A DNA stretch of 64,000 nucleotides from Candidatus Cryosericum septentrionale (lineage in GTDB: Bacteria > Caldisericota > Caldisericia > Cryosericales > Cryosericaceae). Made by a program: the position numbers and the translations under genes. The notes under the pieces were generated by a model. It did not search any database. It was not told where the DNA came from and saw only the letters and a program-made list of their open reading frames with translations. The DNA is taken from NCBI RefSeq assembly GCF_003570995.1, contig NZ_QXIY01000015.1:1-64000 (forward strand), given 5' to 3'. Shown here piece after piece: positions 31,710 to 42,205 of this stretch; position 1 is the first letter of the stretch, and each line of letters opens with the position of its first letter.

Positions 31710-32633
31710 ATGGTTGAACAAGTGGTGTTCCGGGGCTGGTCCCATTGCCTGCGACTTAGCAATGGTACCGTGGACCTGGTGCTGACGACAGACGTTGGGC
31801 CGCGCGTGGTCCGGTACGGGTTCGAGGGCAAGGACAACGTTCTATGTGAGGTCCGCGACGAGGACGGGATCACAGGTGGCGACACGTGGCATACCTTCGG
31901 CGGTCATCGCCTGTGGCACAGCCCCGAAGCCAGTCCGCGGACGTACCAGCCGGACAACGCGCCGGTGACATTTGAGGAGGGTGAAGGTCTCATACGCCTG
32001 AAGCCCCCTCTCGAAGCGGCGACAGGGATCCAGAAGGAGATGGAGGTGTCACTGGAACCGACGGGAACGGGCGTGACGGTCACACACCGCTTGACCAACC
32101 GGGGACTGTGGCCGGTCCCCCTGGCTGCGTGGGCTATCACCGTAATGGCGCCCGGAGGCGTCGAGATCATCCCGCAGACACGTGTCGATACCGGATTGCT
32201 GCCCAACCGTTGTGTTGCCCTGTGGCCCTACGCGCGTATGGACGACGAGCGCGTTCGCTGGGGCGACCGGTTTGTGATTCTACATCAGGACCCGGCGGTC
32301 AAGCAGCCGTTCAAGCTGGGCGTCACAAACGAGGCCGGCTGGGCTGCATACTTCAACCGGCATTCAGTGTTTATCAAACGTTTCCCTTTTGTCCCGGGTG
32401 AGACATATCCGGACTTCGGCGTGAACTACGAAAGCTACACGACCGACTTCATGCTGGAGATGGAGACGCTGTCTCCCCTGCGCACGCTGCAGCCCGGCGA
32501 AGCCATGCAGCACGTCGAGTCGTGGCAGCTGATCCCTGACATGTCGTACCCGGGTGGGTCGGAGGATGACATCGCTGCTGTGCTGACGGACTGCTGCTAC
32601 CTCGACTTGCCACAAGCGAGATTCGGATTCTGA
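31710..32633 (+). CDS. aldose-epimerase-like (galactose mutarotase fold) protein
   Basis: This 307-residue beta-rich protein is without membrane segments. It has LTTDVGPRVVRYGF and GDTWHTFGGHRLWHSPE near the N-terminus and later GVTVTHRLTNRGLWP, patterns of the mutarotase-like DUF4380 group, with His residues near 65-72 that could act in the pocket. A TAGGAGG site precedes the ATG. The substrate, presumably a sugar, is unknown. Two stem-loops follow. Confidence 0.65.
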   Translation: MVEQVVFRGWSHCLRLSNGTVDLVLTTDVGPRVVRYGFEGKDNVLCEVRDEDGITGGDTWHTFGGHRLWHSPEASPRTYQPDNAPVTFEEGEGLIRLKPPLEAATGIQKEMEVSLEPTGTGVTVTHRLTNRGLWPVPLAAWAITVMAPGGVEIIPQTRVDTGLLPNRCVALWPYARMDDERVRWGDRFVILHQDPAVKQPFKLGVTNEAGWAAYFNRHSVFIKRFPFVPGETYPDFGVNYESYTTDFMLEMETLSPLRTLQPGEAMQHVESWQLIPDMSYPGGSEDDIAAVLTDCCYLDLPQARFGF

Positions 32634-32634
32634 C

Positions 32635-32708
32635 AGTAGCCGGCGTGACAAGGGACGCCGGCTACTGAACGCAGTGACGGGAGAGCCTACGCACGGCCCT
32701 CCCGTCAC
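32635..32708 (+). terminator. two consecutive stem-loops after 32633
   Basis: First: AGTAGCCGGCGT with ACGCCGGCTACT (12 bp, 8-nt loop, 32635-32666). Second: GTGACGGGAG with CTCCCGTCAC (10 bp, 15-nt loop, 32674-32708). Neither has a long U-tract. Confidence 0.6.
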
Positions 32709-32818
32709 CACTTGCAGGATCAGGTCCCTCATCGGACGCGGCAGCTGCAGCTACCTCGCTTCTTCGGGGCATTTCCCCGCAGCTCTTAGACCACGAGCAG
32801 ATCTCGTTTGTTCCCCTC

Positions 32819-33268
32819 CTAGGGCGCCGACGTCAGGACGACAGGGATGTCGACAATATCCTGCTGACTGCCATCTTTCATACTGGTAATAAAGATGCGC
32901 AGGGTTCCCTTGCCATCCGGGGCCGGCTCCGAGGCCGCGCTGACAAGCATCAGCGTCTGGTCGAACGTCCCGAATTCGGGGGCTCCCGCCGACGTCATGA
33001 AGCTGCCCTGACCCAGAGAGGTCAGGACGTCAGGTGATAATTGCTGCATCGCTTCCCAGCTGACTGTGGCCTCGAACGCACGGGCACTGCCGGTCGTCCG
33101 GACGCTGCTCTTCCATGAGCCGTCGACCTGTTTGACGAACGTGACCGTTTCCTGGCGTGCCGGGAGTGTGACCTTGACGTTGCCCTCGTGCGACTCCATG
33201 GGTCCGGAGCTGCAGCCAGCGATGGACAGGAGCAGGATGAACAACAGGAGAACAGTGCTTCTTCTCAT
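32819..33268 (-). CDS. small lipoprotein
   Basis: This 149-residue protein starts at the ATG after AAGGTGGTGCCC. It has a basic start, hydrophobic STVLLLFILLLSIAGC with lipobox (Cys near 19), then a compact beta domain (VKVTLPARQETVTFVKQVDG) with no family I recognise. A longer reading upstream has no signal sequence. It probably sits on the outer face of the cytoplasmic membrane. A REP-like palindrome lies just upstream. Confidence 0.75.
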   Translation of the reverse strand: MRRSTVLLLFILLLSIAGCSSGPMESHEGNVKVTLPARQETVTFVKQVDGSWKSSVRTTGSARAFEATVSWEAMQQLSPDVLTSLGQGSFMTSAGAPEFGTFDQTLMLVSAASEPAPDGKGTLRIFITSMKDGSQQDIVDIPVVLTSAP

Positions 33269-33340
33269 GGGCACCACCTTGACGGCAGTATAGCACCCGA
33301 GCGTCTTTGTTGCCAGATACGTGCGGCTATCTTCCCATCT

Positions 33341-33372
33341 GTCATTCCCGCGTATGCGGGAATCCATCCTTG
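33341..33372 (+). repeat. REP-like palindrome, second copy
   Basis: ATTCCCGC pairs with GCGGGAAT. Flanking GTC at the left and CCAT(C/T)CTTG at the right are shared with the copy at 7946. It lies between two minus-strand genes. Confidence 0.75.
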
Positions 33373-33419
33373 CATCATCGTGTGGGACTCCACCTTCGCG
33401 GGGAGGATGGGGCAAGCGT

Positions 33420-34466
33420 TCAGGTGTGGTCCGGCCAGACGGTGAATTCGGCCATGATGGGCAGGTGGTCACTGTAGCCGTCCGACCCGTGGTGGTTGCC
33501 TGACTCCTGCCAGCGGTTGGGTACCTGGCGGCCGTCAGCGGCCCGCTGGTATGAGAGAAGGAATGGTGCACGGAATGCGTCGAAGGACCCAACGTCATAG
33601 CTCAACCCCGTCCTGTCGAACAGGCCTGGACTCATGATAATATGATCGAGGGACTCCCAACTGGAACCGTAGACTTCCGAGCCACGCTGGGATACCGGCA
33701 TCTCAAACCACGGGTCGTACAGGTATCGGCTGGTCTGCGCCGTCATGGAAGTGCTGTCTCCCGTGGTCCGCAGGACGTCGTTGATGCCTGTCGTCTTGCC
33801 CGTTGCCCTGTGCTCATCTTCCGTGCTGTTGAAGTCTCCCATCAGGACGATATCTGTGGCAGGGTCCTGCTTCAGCAGCCGGTCGACCTCTGCACGCGCG
33901 ACCTTCGCGCTCTTGATGCGCAGGGATTCCGTCTCGCCCGAGTCCTTGGCCTTCCAGTGGTTGACCAGGACGTGCAGCAAGGGACCGCCCACATCCACAG
34001 ATGCGACGAGGATGTCGCGGACCCCACTGGTCGTAGGCAGAGACACGACGGACTGGATAGGGAACGAGGAGAGGAGAACGCACTGCGTGGCAGACCCGCC
34101 CTTCGTGATAGCCATGTTCCTGTAGCCAAGGTCACGGACGGCGTCGAGGACCATCGTGGCCATGCGCTCATCCTCTACCTCTACCAGGCCCACAATCTGG
34201 GGTTTGTCCGCTGCCTGCAGGACCTCATGGATATGGTCGATCTTGACCTTCCAGAGACGGTCCGCCTAGTAGTTCGACGACGGGCCATAGTCTGAGTACT
34301 CTGTGCCGTCGACGTGGTTGTCGAAGGCGTTCTCGACGTTGTAGCTGACCACGCGGACAGTCGTGGTGCCGGTACCAGTGGAGGGCGATACCGGGATGTA
34401 CCCGGAGAGACCGCAACACAGTAGCAATACGACGAATGACAGGACCATGAAACGCGTGCGACTCAT
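33420..34466 (-). pseudogene. endonuclease/exonuclease/phosphatase-family protein broken by one in-frame TAG
   Basis: Two open segments on the minus strand are in the same frame and are separated by a single TAG at 34266-34268 (codon 67 of 349). Before it comes a signal peptide or lipoprotein start (MSRTRFMVLSFVVLLLCCG) and the first EEP motif VVSYNVENAFD. After it come VEVEDE, MGDFNSTEDEH and GYSDHLPIM, the metal- and phosphate-binding motifs. The codon before the stop reads Tyr, and the next residues (ADRLWKVKID) continue the family pattern, so one base (for example CAG to TAG) is enough to restore it. ATG 34466 has AAGGAG 5 nt upstream. Read-through or a sequencing error is possible. Confidence 0.75.
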
Positions 34467-34544
34467 GAGGGCTCCTTCGCTCATGGGCCTGTAGTACGGA
34501 CCGGCAGAATAAGACAGTATACACGAGCTCGCCAGAAATGGGAA

Positions 34545-34574
34545 GGCGGGCAGGTGCCATGGCACCTGCCCGCC
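34545..34574 (-). terminator. perfect 30-nt palindrome, terminator of surface-protein gene
   Basis: GGCGGGCAGGTGCC with its exact complement gives a 14-bp stem around AT. It lies right after the stop of 34601-36277. Confidence 0.8.
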
Positions 34575-34600
34575 GGTCATGCAGAATTACTCAGCTGTTA

Positions 34601-36277
34601 TCAAAGTTTGCCGAGGAGGGTCTGCAGGAATGTGAGCTTCATGGTGGCGTCCGCAATCAGAGTGACGAGACGGCTCGAGTACTGTGTCAGCGCAGCGGTA
34701 TGAATGGTCTTGAGATACGCAGTACGTTCAGCGATGGCGGTCTTGATGTGCGCTCTGAACAGATCAAGTGTTGCCTTGGTTGCCTTGGGCGTCTTGACCT
34801 TTCGCAGTGTCTTCAGATCTTGCTCAAGCTTATGGATGGACGTTTGCATTGTTTCCAGCATGGCACGTTCCACTTCGGTCAGCATGATTCCGTGAGAGAC
34901 TGCTCTGTGCGTTGCATACTTCTGGGCGGTCTTCAAATCAGCGGTAAGTCCGGTTAGATCCTTGCCCGCCGCCTTTGCGGCTTTGACCTTGTCGCGGATG
35001 AGCTTGGCAGTGTCTCCGATTTGCTTGTACAACGCTTTCAGCGCCTTCAGCGCCTGAAGGTTTGTAACTGGAATAGCAGAAATAGTCACCACAGCAGTGG
35101 CAAGCTTGGTGACAGCACCTTCAGTATAGGTACCAGTGACGGTGGCAGTCTGAGTCGCCACTGTAGCAGCTGGGGCTGTATAAGTGCTTCCGCTGAACGT
35201 TCCAAGCGTTGCTGTGTAGGTTGCAGTAACAGTTGCGGTCGTAGCATCACTGTACGTCGCGGTCGCAACAAATGCCTGCGTAGCAGCGCCAGCAAGAGTG
35301 ACCGTAGCTGGAGCAATGGCGATGCTGCTCAACAGATGGGTACCAAGAATTGTTACCATAGCGGTGGCAGTCTTGGTAAGATAGCTACCAATGACTGTGA
35401 CAGTCTGAGCCGCCACTGTAGCAGCTGGGGCCGTATAAGTGCTTCCGCTGAACGTTCCAAGCGTAGCAGTGTAGGTTGCAGCAACAGTTGCGGTCGTAGC
35501 ATGTCTGTACGTCGCGGTCGCAGTAAATACCTGCTGGGCACCGCCGGCAAGAGTGACTGTAGCTGGAGCAATGGCGATGCTGCTCAACGTAGGCGCAGTT
35601 GTAACGGTGATGACTTCCGTGCCTGTTTTGCCTGAAGCGTCATGGGCGGTTGCGGTCACAGTTACGGTGCCAACTCCTGTTGCTGTCAGCACGCCTGTTG
35701 AAGCACCTATTGTTGCTGTTCCAGTGCCTGCCGCTACTGACCAGGTTACAGTTGCATCAGTTGCGTTAGCTGGAAGGACCGCGGCACTCATTGCCAGGGT
35801 TCCACCATTCACTACGGTGGTTGCATTCCCCGCACCTGTTACGGCAATACTCGTTACGAGAATAGGAGGTGCTGCAGTCGTGAACGACATGACAGCGCCT
35901 GGAGTCCAAGTAGTACCGTCACTGCACCAAGCGACGAAGTAGTACGTCGTGCTCGCTGTCACCGCAGGGAGACCGGCAGCAGACGAAAGCAGGGCGGAGA
36001 ACTGCGTACTGGCAGCGATAGTGCCAAGATCGGGCGTAGAATAAACGCCAGTCGGCAGTGTCGCGCTTGTCGTGTCGATCGTGCTCAGCGAAACCCAGAA
36101 ACTGTGGCCCGCAGCAGCATCGTCACTGAGGCCGTGCAGTGTGGCATCCGTCAATGAGATGCCAGTGGCAGCTTTGGTGATAGGAGCTGCAGCTGCCTTT
36201 GCCGTACGAGCGCCGACGCCTGCGAACAGGCTGAGCACCATGGCAAGGGCGACAAATATAGATAGGAATTTCTTCAT
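34601..36277 (-). CDS. large exported protein with Ig-like repeats and helical C-terminus
   Basis: This 558-residue protein starts at the ATG after AAAGGAG. Residues 1-30 are a Sec signal peptide. It has an N-terminal Fn3-like segment, then a BIG_2-like domain (VTSIAVTGAGNATTV...TATGVGTVTVTATA), then two near-identical 85-residue Ig-like repeats (each with SSIAIAPATVTLAG and TATLGTFSGSTYTAPAATVA). The last ~150 residues are a helical, Lys-rich domain with heptad character and no sorting signal. Domains like these sit in bacterial surface or S-layer-associated proteins. The repeats are near-identical at DNA level too (35146-35333 and 35401-35588), a recent internal duplication. Confidence 0.82.
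   Translation of the reverse strand: MKKFLSIFVALAMVLSLFAGVGARTAKAAAAPITKAATGISLTDATLHGLSDDAAAGHSFWVSLSTIDTTSATLPTGVYSTPDLGTIAASTQFSALLSSAAGLPAVTASTTYYFVAWCSDGTTWTPGAVMSFTTAAPPILVTSIAVTGAGNATTVVNGGTLAMSAAVLPANATDATVTWSVAAGTGTATIGASTGVLTATGVGTVTVTATAHDASGKTGTEVITVTTAPTLSSIAIAPATVTLAGGAQQVFTATATYRHATTATVAATYTATLGTFSGSTYTAPAATVAAQTVTVIGSYLTKTATAMVTILGTHLLSSIAIAPATVTLAGAATQAFVATATYSDATTATVTATYTATLGTFSGSTYTAPAATVATQTATVTGTYTEGAVTKLATAVVTISAIPVTNLQALKALKALYKQIGDTAKLIRDKVKAAKAAGKDLTGLTADLKTAQKYATHRAVSHGIMLTEVERAMLETMQTSIHKLEQDLKTLRKVKTPKATKATLDLFRAHIKTAIAERTAYLKTIHTAALTQYSSRLVTLIADATMKLTFLQTLLGKL
35146..35588 (-). repeat. direct repeat (two units, 255-nt offset) inside surface-protein gene
   Basis: Units 35146-35333 and 35401-35588 align without gaps and with few differences. 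The offset of 255 nt is exactly 85 codons. Confidence 0.85.
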
Positions 36278-36384
36278 TGTTTAATCTCCTTTTAACTTTG
36301 GTTGAATGAAGATTGTGGAATACGACCGATTGGCACAGAAACCGTGCCGCGGCAGAGCCGCTGGAGTGGACCATCTCTCAGAAG

Positions 36385-36416
36385 CGCCCCTCGCATTGAA
36401 AAAACATGCTCGGGGG
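36385..36416. repeat. hairpin-like repeat CGCCCCTCGCATTG...ATGCTCGGGGG, copy 1
   Basis: CCCC-TC-GCAT can pair with ATGC-TC-GGGG (4+4 bp with a TC/TC internal loop). The copy at 36540 is almost identical. The two flank about 120 nt in the untranslated and coding area before the surface-protein gene. Confidence 0.55.
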
Positions 36417-36492
36417 ATCAGCAGAGACGCCCTCGACCGATCCGTACCCTGCTAGACGGAGCCGCAGAACGTTGGCTGTCACGAGGACTGCT

Positions 36493-36735
36493 TCAGGCCG
36501 TGCAAGCACGGCGGATTCTGGCGGCAACTCTGGGCAATACGCCCCTCGCATTGAGAAAAAATGCTCGGGGGGAGTCCGCATTGTGCGCAAGGGACACTGC
36601 GCATCCTGCAGTGACTGATTGTCTTGTGACAACTGTTTTTGTCTCTGCGTATACTGCAGGAATGGTCATCAGCGCCCCGATACCGACGACGACTGCCAAG
36701 ATAATGCTTATCAACCCGATAGTTTTTCTTGTCAT
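36493..36735 (-). CDS. small exported protein, C-terminus read through a repeat element
   Basis: This 80-residue protein starts at the ATG after TGGAGGTACAC. MTRKTIGLISIILAVVVGIGALMTIPAVYA is a signal peptide. The remaining ~50 residues are basic, and their second half is encoded by the CCCC-TC-GCAT repeat (DSPRAFFLNARGVLP), so the true gene may have ended earlier and been extended by insertion of the repeat. I recognise no family. Low to moderate confidence that it is expressed. Confidence 0.45.
   Translation of the reverse strand: MTRKTIGLISIILAVVVGIGALMTIPAVYAETKTVVTRQSVTAGCAVSLAHNADSPRAFFLNARGVLPRVAARIRRACTA
36540..36572. repeat. hairpin-like repeat, copy 2
   Basis: It reads CGCCCCTCGCATTGAGAA then AAAATGCTCGGGGGG. 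It falls inside the 3' part of the small gene 36493-36735, so the element is partly coding. Confidence 0.55.
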
Positions 36736-36802
36736 GTGTACCTCCACAACTACAGGGTTACTTCCAAATGCACCTATTGGACTGTGAAGGTTCCGGCTAT
36801 GT

Positions 36803-37210
36803 TCACGACGTGTGAGCCGTGATGGTGATATCGAGCTTGACGGCCTTGGCCAGCGTATTGTAGATCGTACTGCGCCCCAGTGCATATGACAGTAATTCCT
36901 CCGCAGCCTGTTGGGATAGATGTGCCGACCAGATGTCGACGTGATACGACGCAGTGTCGATGCAGGGAATGTTGTCGTCCCGGTGACCTCGCAACGTCAT
37001 GGTCAGCTTCTCTACGGGATATCCCGACAGCCCCATCACTGCTCCCAAGTCGAGGTTCAGACATCCGCCCAGCGACGCCACGAGGACCTCCATCGGCCAC
37101 AGGCCCTGCTTGTCGATGCCATGGCCCGTATCGAAGATCAGCTCCACGCCACGCGAGCGTGCGACCCCGAGAACCTCGTCTACCCTCTCGAACTCCAGCT
37201 CGATGTCCAC
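36803..37210 (-). CDS. OsmC-like protein
   Basis: This 135-residue protein follows the OsmC/Ohr fold: GPMEVLVASLGGC-like segment here reading PMEVLVASLGGCLNLDLG, with one redox cysteine near residue 50. A second cysteine lies in NIPCID (near residue 83), close to the position used by OsmC peroxidases. OsmC proteins reduce organic hydroperoxides or bind lipoyl/sulfur compounds. No clear ribosome site is seen. Neighbours do not help to decide. Confidence 0.78.
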   Translation of the reverse strand: MDIELEFERVDEVLGVARSRGVELIFDTGHGIDKQGLWPMEVLVASLGGCLNLDLGAVMGLSGYPVEKLTMTLRGHRDDNIPCIDTASYHVDIWSAHLSQQAAEELLSYALGRSTIYNTLAKAVKLDITITAHTS

Positions 37211-37358
37211 GAACGACCTCCCAGCACGTAGGCGTTTCTAAACTAATCCTACTATGATTCGGCTTCTCCTGCAACGGCCGAATCTCCCAGGCGGGATTTG
37301 AGACGCGCGAGAGGTTTCTCTGAAGAAGTTCCTGTTGATCCAGTGGTACAATAAACAA

Positions 37359-38597
37359 ATGAGCAGACGTACGGGGCGCGGATGGATAAGCATGGCGGTT
37401 GTGGCGCTGGTCGCAACAGCGGTGGTCTTCGCTGGGCCAGTTCCGCGCACCGACGCTCCCACCCGACTCCGCCCGGACATCGTCATTCCCCGGCGGCCCA
37501 CCTCGCTAGAGTTGGACGCTCCCACCCGACTCCGCCCGGACATCGTCATTCCCGCGCGGCCGACGGCGTTACAGCGGGACGTTGTGACCCTCCGTGAGAC
37601 GTATCATCTTCCCGCCCTTGAACTATGTGTCATTGATGTAAACGGGATCGTCGATGTCGCTACCGATGGCGTGCGCAAGGCTGGCGGTACAGACGCGGTC
37701 ACATCCAAGGATCTGTTCCATCTAGGCTCGATGACCAAGGCCATGACAGCGACAATGCTGGCGACGCTGGTCCAGGAGGGGAAACTCAGCTGGGACATGA
37801 CCATGGCACAGGCGTTCCCTGCCATTGCATCCGTCATGGATTCACGATACAAGAACGTGACGCTGGAACAGTTACTGACCCACACATCGGGGCTGGCAGA
37901 CTACACGACGGATCCCGAATGGGCGAGCATCCCCCCGTTCACCGGGACGCCGGCGCAGCAGCGGCAGGCATTTGCACGCATGCTTCTGACGCGCCCGCCC
38001 ATCGGCCCGGCAGGTGTCTATCGGTACTCCAATGCTGGATACGCCGTGGCCGTAGCGATCGCCGAGCGGGTGACGGGCAAAACATGGGAGCAACTGATGC
38101 AGCAGCGTGTGTTCGGTCCGCTGAAGATACGAGCCGCGTATGGCTGGCCACTTCTGTGCGGTGACGACGAACCTTGGGGCCACCGCATCAAGAACGGCGT
38201 GGTCACGCCGCATAATCCCTCGGATCACTACAGGGTGCCCACTGTCCTCGCCCCGGCAGGCGACGTCAGCATGTCCATCCTGGATTACAGCGTCTTCGCC
38301 CGCCTGCACCTGGCAGGACTCGAGAATATCGACGGGAGCGTGCTGTCGGCGGCGGACATCCAGCGCCTGCACGAGCCTGTGCTCGAATACAGCTGTGGAT
38401 GGCACGAGGAGCTGATCGATGGCATTCCGACGAGCTGGCACCGCGGGAGCTGTGACACCTTCGACACGTTCGTGCTGCTGCAGCCCTCGCGGGACATCGG
38501 CGTGATCGTCTTCACCAATGCCGACGGTGACAATAAGGCAGCGAACGCGTTGTTTGCCGAGATGCCCAAGCTTGCCGGGCTTTATGCAAGACAGTAA
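37359..38597 (+). CDS. exported serine hydrolase, beta-lactamase class C fold
   Basis: This 412-residue protein has a signal or membrane anchor at residues ~8-28, then a Pro/Arg linker containing a perfect 21-residue-spaced duplication (APTRLRPDIVIP twice), then the beta-lactamase/transpeptidase domain. SMTK has Ser124 and Lys127, and YSN has Tyr223. The KTG triad is likely represented by WHRGS near the C-terminus. Family members hydrolyse D-Ala peptides, esters or lactams. The ATG at 37359 follows a TACAAT box closely, so the mRNA may be almost leaderless. A class-C esterase or D-peptidase is a fair guess. Confidence 0.82.
   Translation: MSRRTGRGWISMAVVALVATAVVFAGPVPRTDAPTRLRPDIVIPRRPTSLELDAPTRLRPDIVIPARPTALQRDVVTLRETYHLPALELCVIDVNGIVDVATDGVRKAGGTDAVTSKDLFHLGSMTKAMTATMLATLVQEGKLSWDMTMAQAFPAIASVMDSRYKNVTLEQLLTHTSGLADYTTDPEWASIPPFTGTPAQQRQAFARMLLTRPPIGPAGVYRYSNAGYAVAVAIAERVTGKTWEQLMQQRVFGPLKIRAAYGWPLLCGDDEPWGHRIKNGVVTPHNPSDHYRVPTVLAPAGDVSMSILDYSVFARLHLAGLENIDGSVLSAADIQRLHEPVLEYSCGWHEELIDGIPTSWHRGSCDTFDTFVLLQPSRDIGVIVFTNADGDNKAANALFAEMPKLAGLYARQ
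37452..37553 (+). repeat. 63-nt duplication in serine hydrolase linker
   Basis: The 39 nt at 37452-37490 recur exactly at 37515-37553, 63 nt apart, in frame (21 codons). Confidence 0.85.
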
Positions 38598-38649
38598 GGC
38601 CCGCCATGTGTTGTGCCGGAACGGCGGCCTGTCCGACATCGCGGATCTG

Positions 38650-40590
38650 TCAGGACCCGCTATCAGTTTCTGGCGACTCCAGTTCGGTGCGCCGTCGGTT
38701 CTGGAGATAATGTAACAGCACCGCGACGTCGGCGGGGCGGACACCACTGAGGCGGGACGCCTGGCCCAGGGTCTGCGGCTTCGCTGTCACCATGCGTTCG
38801 CGCCCTTCCTTTGACAGGGACGGTACCAGTGCAAGGTCCACGTCTCCGGGGATGGCGTAGCCCTCGAGCTGAGACAAGTCGCGCACCTTGGCCTGCTGGC
38901 GGACGATGTAGCCCTCGTACTTCACCTCGGTCTCTAGCTCCTCCAGCAGTTCGTCGTCGACGTCTGCGAGGTCGGGGGCTAGGGTGATCAGGTCCTTCTT
39001 CCAGAAGTCCTGGCGCTTCAGCAGCGTGGCAAACGACGTCGGCGTCTGGATGGGGCCAACGCCAAGGGCGGCAAGCCTTCCCAGCGTCGGGCCGTCCGGG
39101 TTCAGCATACGGGCCCGCAGGACCTCCTTGAGGCGGTCCAGTTCCTGCTGCTTGTACACGACACGCTGATAGGCGGCATCGTCGATGATGCCCAGTTCAT
39201 GGGCGAGAGGCGTCAGGCGCAGGTCGGCGTTGTCTTCCCGCAGGATGAGGCGGTATTCACAGTGACTGGGTGTGATGCGGTACGGTTCGACGAGCTCCTT
39301 GGTCGTGAGGTCATCCACCAGCACACCCAGGTAGCCGTCCGAACGCCGCAGGACGAAGGGATCACGCCCCCTGACCTTCTGAGCAGCATTGATACCGGCG
39401 ATGATGCCCTGACCCGCCGCCTCGTCGTACCCGGTCGTACCGTTGATCTGACCGGCCAGGAACAGGCCCTCGACGCGCTTTGATTCCAGTGTCAGCTTCA
39501 GCTCTTGCGGGTTGACGTAATCGTAGGCGATGGCGTAGGCAGGCCGCATGATCTCCACGTGCTCCATGCCGGGGATGGTGCGCAGGATCTCCTCCTGCAT
39601 CGGCAGAGGAACACTCATATACATGCCCTGCACGTACATCTCGCTGGTGCTGCGGCCTTCCTGCTCAAGGAACAGCTGGTGCCGCGTCTTGTCGGGATAC
39701 CACCGGACCTTCTCCTCGATGCTGGGACAGGTGCGTGGGCCGACATGTACCATGAGTCCCATGACGGATGGCGACAGGTGCATGTACTTGCGAGTGACGT
39801 CGATGGTCTGCGGGTTGGTCCAGTTGAGGTAGCTGGGCAACTGGTGCTCCCAGACGCGCGGTTTGCTGCGGAACGACCAGTGCAGAGGGGTACTGTCACC
39901 CTCCTCGAGCACGAACTTGGTCAGGTCCACACTCCGCTTGTCGATGCGCGGTGTCGTGCCCGTGTTGAAGCGCTGGACATCGAAACCCAGCTCCCGGAGT
40001 GAGTCGCTGATGCCACTGCTGGCGAAGTCCCATGCACGTCCGGCAGGGATGGCGATGTCGCTGATGTGGATGACGCCGCCCAGGTACGTGCCAGTCGTCA
40101 GGATGACCGTGTCCGCCTCGTAGGGGACGCGATAATTGGTGACGACGCCCACGACGTGACCTGACTGCGTCAGCAGGCGCTCCACGCGTTCCTGCTTGAG
40201 CGTCAGGTTTGGCTGGTCCTCCAGCACTTGCTTCATGCTGGCGCTGTATTGCCACTTGTCGCACTGGGTGCGCACACTCTGCACTGCGCGCCCCTTGGAG
40301 GTGTTGAGCAGCTTGATCTGGGTCAGGGCCCGTTCGGCGTTGAGGCCCATTTCGCCGCCCAAGGCGTCGACTTCCCGCACGACCTGTGCCTTGCCGGGGC
40401 CGCCGATGGCCGGGTTGCACGGCATCCACGCGATCGCGTCCATGGAGCCGGTCAGGACTAGAACGCTCAGCCCGGCACGTGCGGCTACCAGCGCCGCTTC
40501 GCAGCCGGCATGACCTGCCCCGACGACAATGCAGTCGTATCTGCTGCCTCCACTGAACTCGTTCTGTCCACGCTGGTCCTGTTCGCTCAT
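38650..40590 (-). CDS. mnmG: tRNA uridine-5-carboxymethylaminomethyl modification enzyme MnmG (GidA)
   Basis: This 646-residue protein is of usual length. The N-terminal FAD motif is [19 protein letters not shown]. Further motifs are [45 protein letters not shown]-type segment (here [21 protein letters not shown]) and LPEDFDY-like helical C-terminus with a terminal [13 protein letters not shown]. With MnmE it installs the carboxymethylaminomethyl group on U34 of tRNAs. Start 40590 (MSEQDQ) is chosen, with GGGGGA 8 nt upstream. 40608 and 40644 are possible. No mnmE is nearby. Confidence 0.95.
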   Translation of the reverse strand: MSEQDQRGQNEFSGGSRYDCIVVGAGHAGCEAALVAARAGLSVLVLTGSMDAIAWMPCNPAIGGPGKAQVVREVDALGGEMGLNAERALTQIKLLNTSKGRAVQSVRTQCDKWQYSASMKQVLEDQPNLTLKQERVERLLTQSGHVVGVVTNYRVPYEADTVILTTGTYLGGVIHISDIAIPAGRAWDFASSGISDSLRELGFDVQRFNTGTTPRIDKRSVDLTKFVLEEGDSTPLHWSFRSKPRVWEHQLPSYLNWTNPQTIDVTRKYMHLSPSVMGLMVHVGPRTCPSIEEKVRWYPDKTRHQLFLEQEGRSTSEMYVQGMYMSVPLPMQEEILRTIPGMEHVEIMRPAYAIAYDYVNPQELKLTLESKRVEGLFLAGQINGTTGYDEAAGQGIIAGINAAQKVRGRDPFVLRRSDGYLGVLVDDLTTKELVEPYRITPSHCEYRLILREDNADLRLTPLAHELGIIDDAAYQRVVYKQQELDRLKEVLRARMLNPDGPTLGRLAALGVGPIQTPTSFATLLKRQDFWKKDLITLAPDLADVDDELLEELETEVKYEGYIVRQQAKVRDLSQLEGYAIPGDVDLALVPSLSKEGRERMVTAKPQTLGQASRLSGVRPADVAVLLHYLQNRRRTELESPETDSGS

Positions 40591-40787
40591 CGGTTCATCC
40601 CCCGTCATGATATGAACATAGCATACCACGACTTGCGCAGGCATTGTGCGAGCACGAAAGATCTCGTCTCCTGTTTTGCAACAGCGCTCCTGTTCACTGA
40701 TGCGATACGCAAAACCCCGTCGCAGTCGCGGCAGGGTTGGGAGTGTAACACTCTCGCAGGAACGGAACCGTCCCGAGAAAGTTACAG

Positions 40788-42205
<1,418 letters not shown>

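Noticed and set aside
33420-34466. TAG as pyrrolysine or genome-wide recoding
   Set aside because: Several neighbouring genes end normally in TAG, and no pyl genes are visible.
36302-36787. 161-codon plus-strand frame
   Set aside because: No ribosome site or family. It crosses the hairpin repeats and is opposite a gene with a signal peptide and SD.
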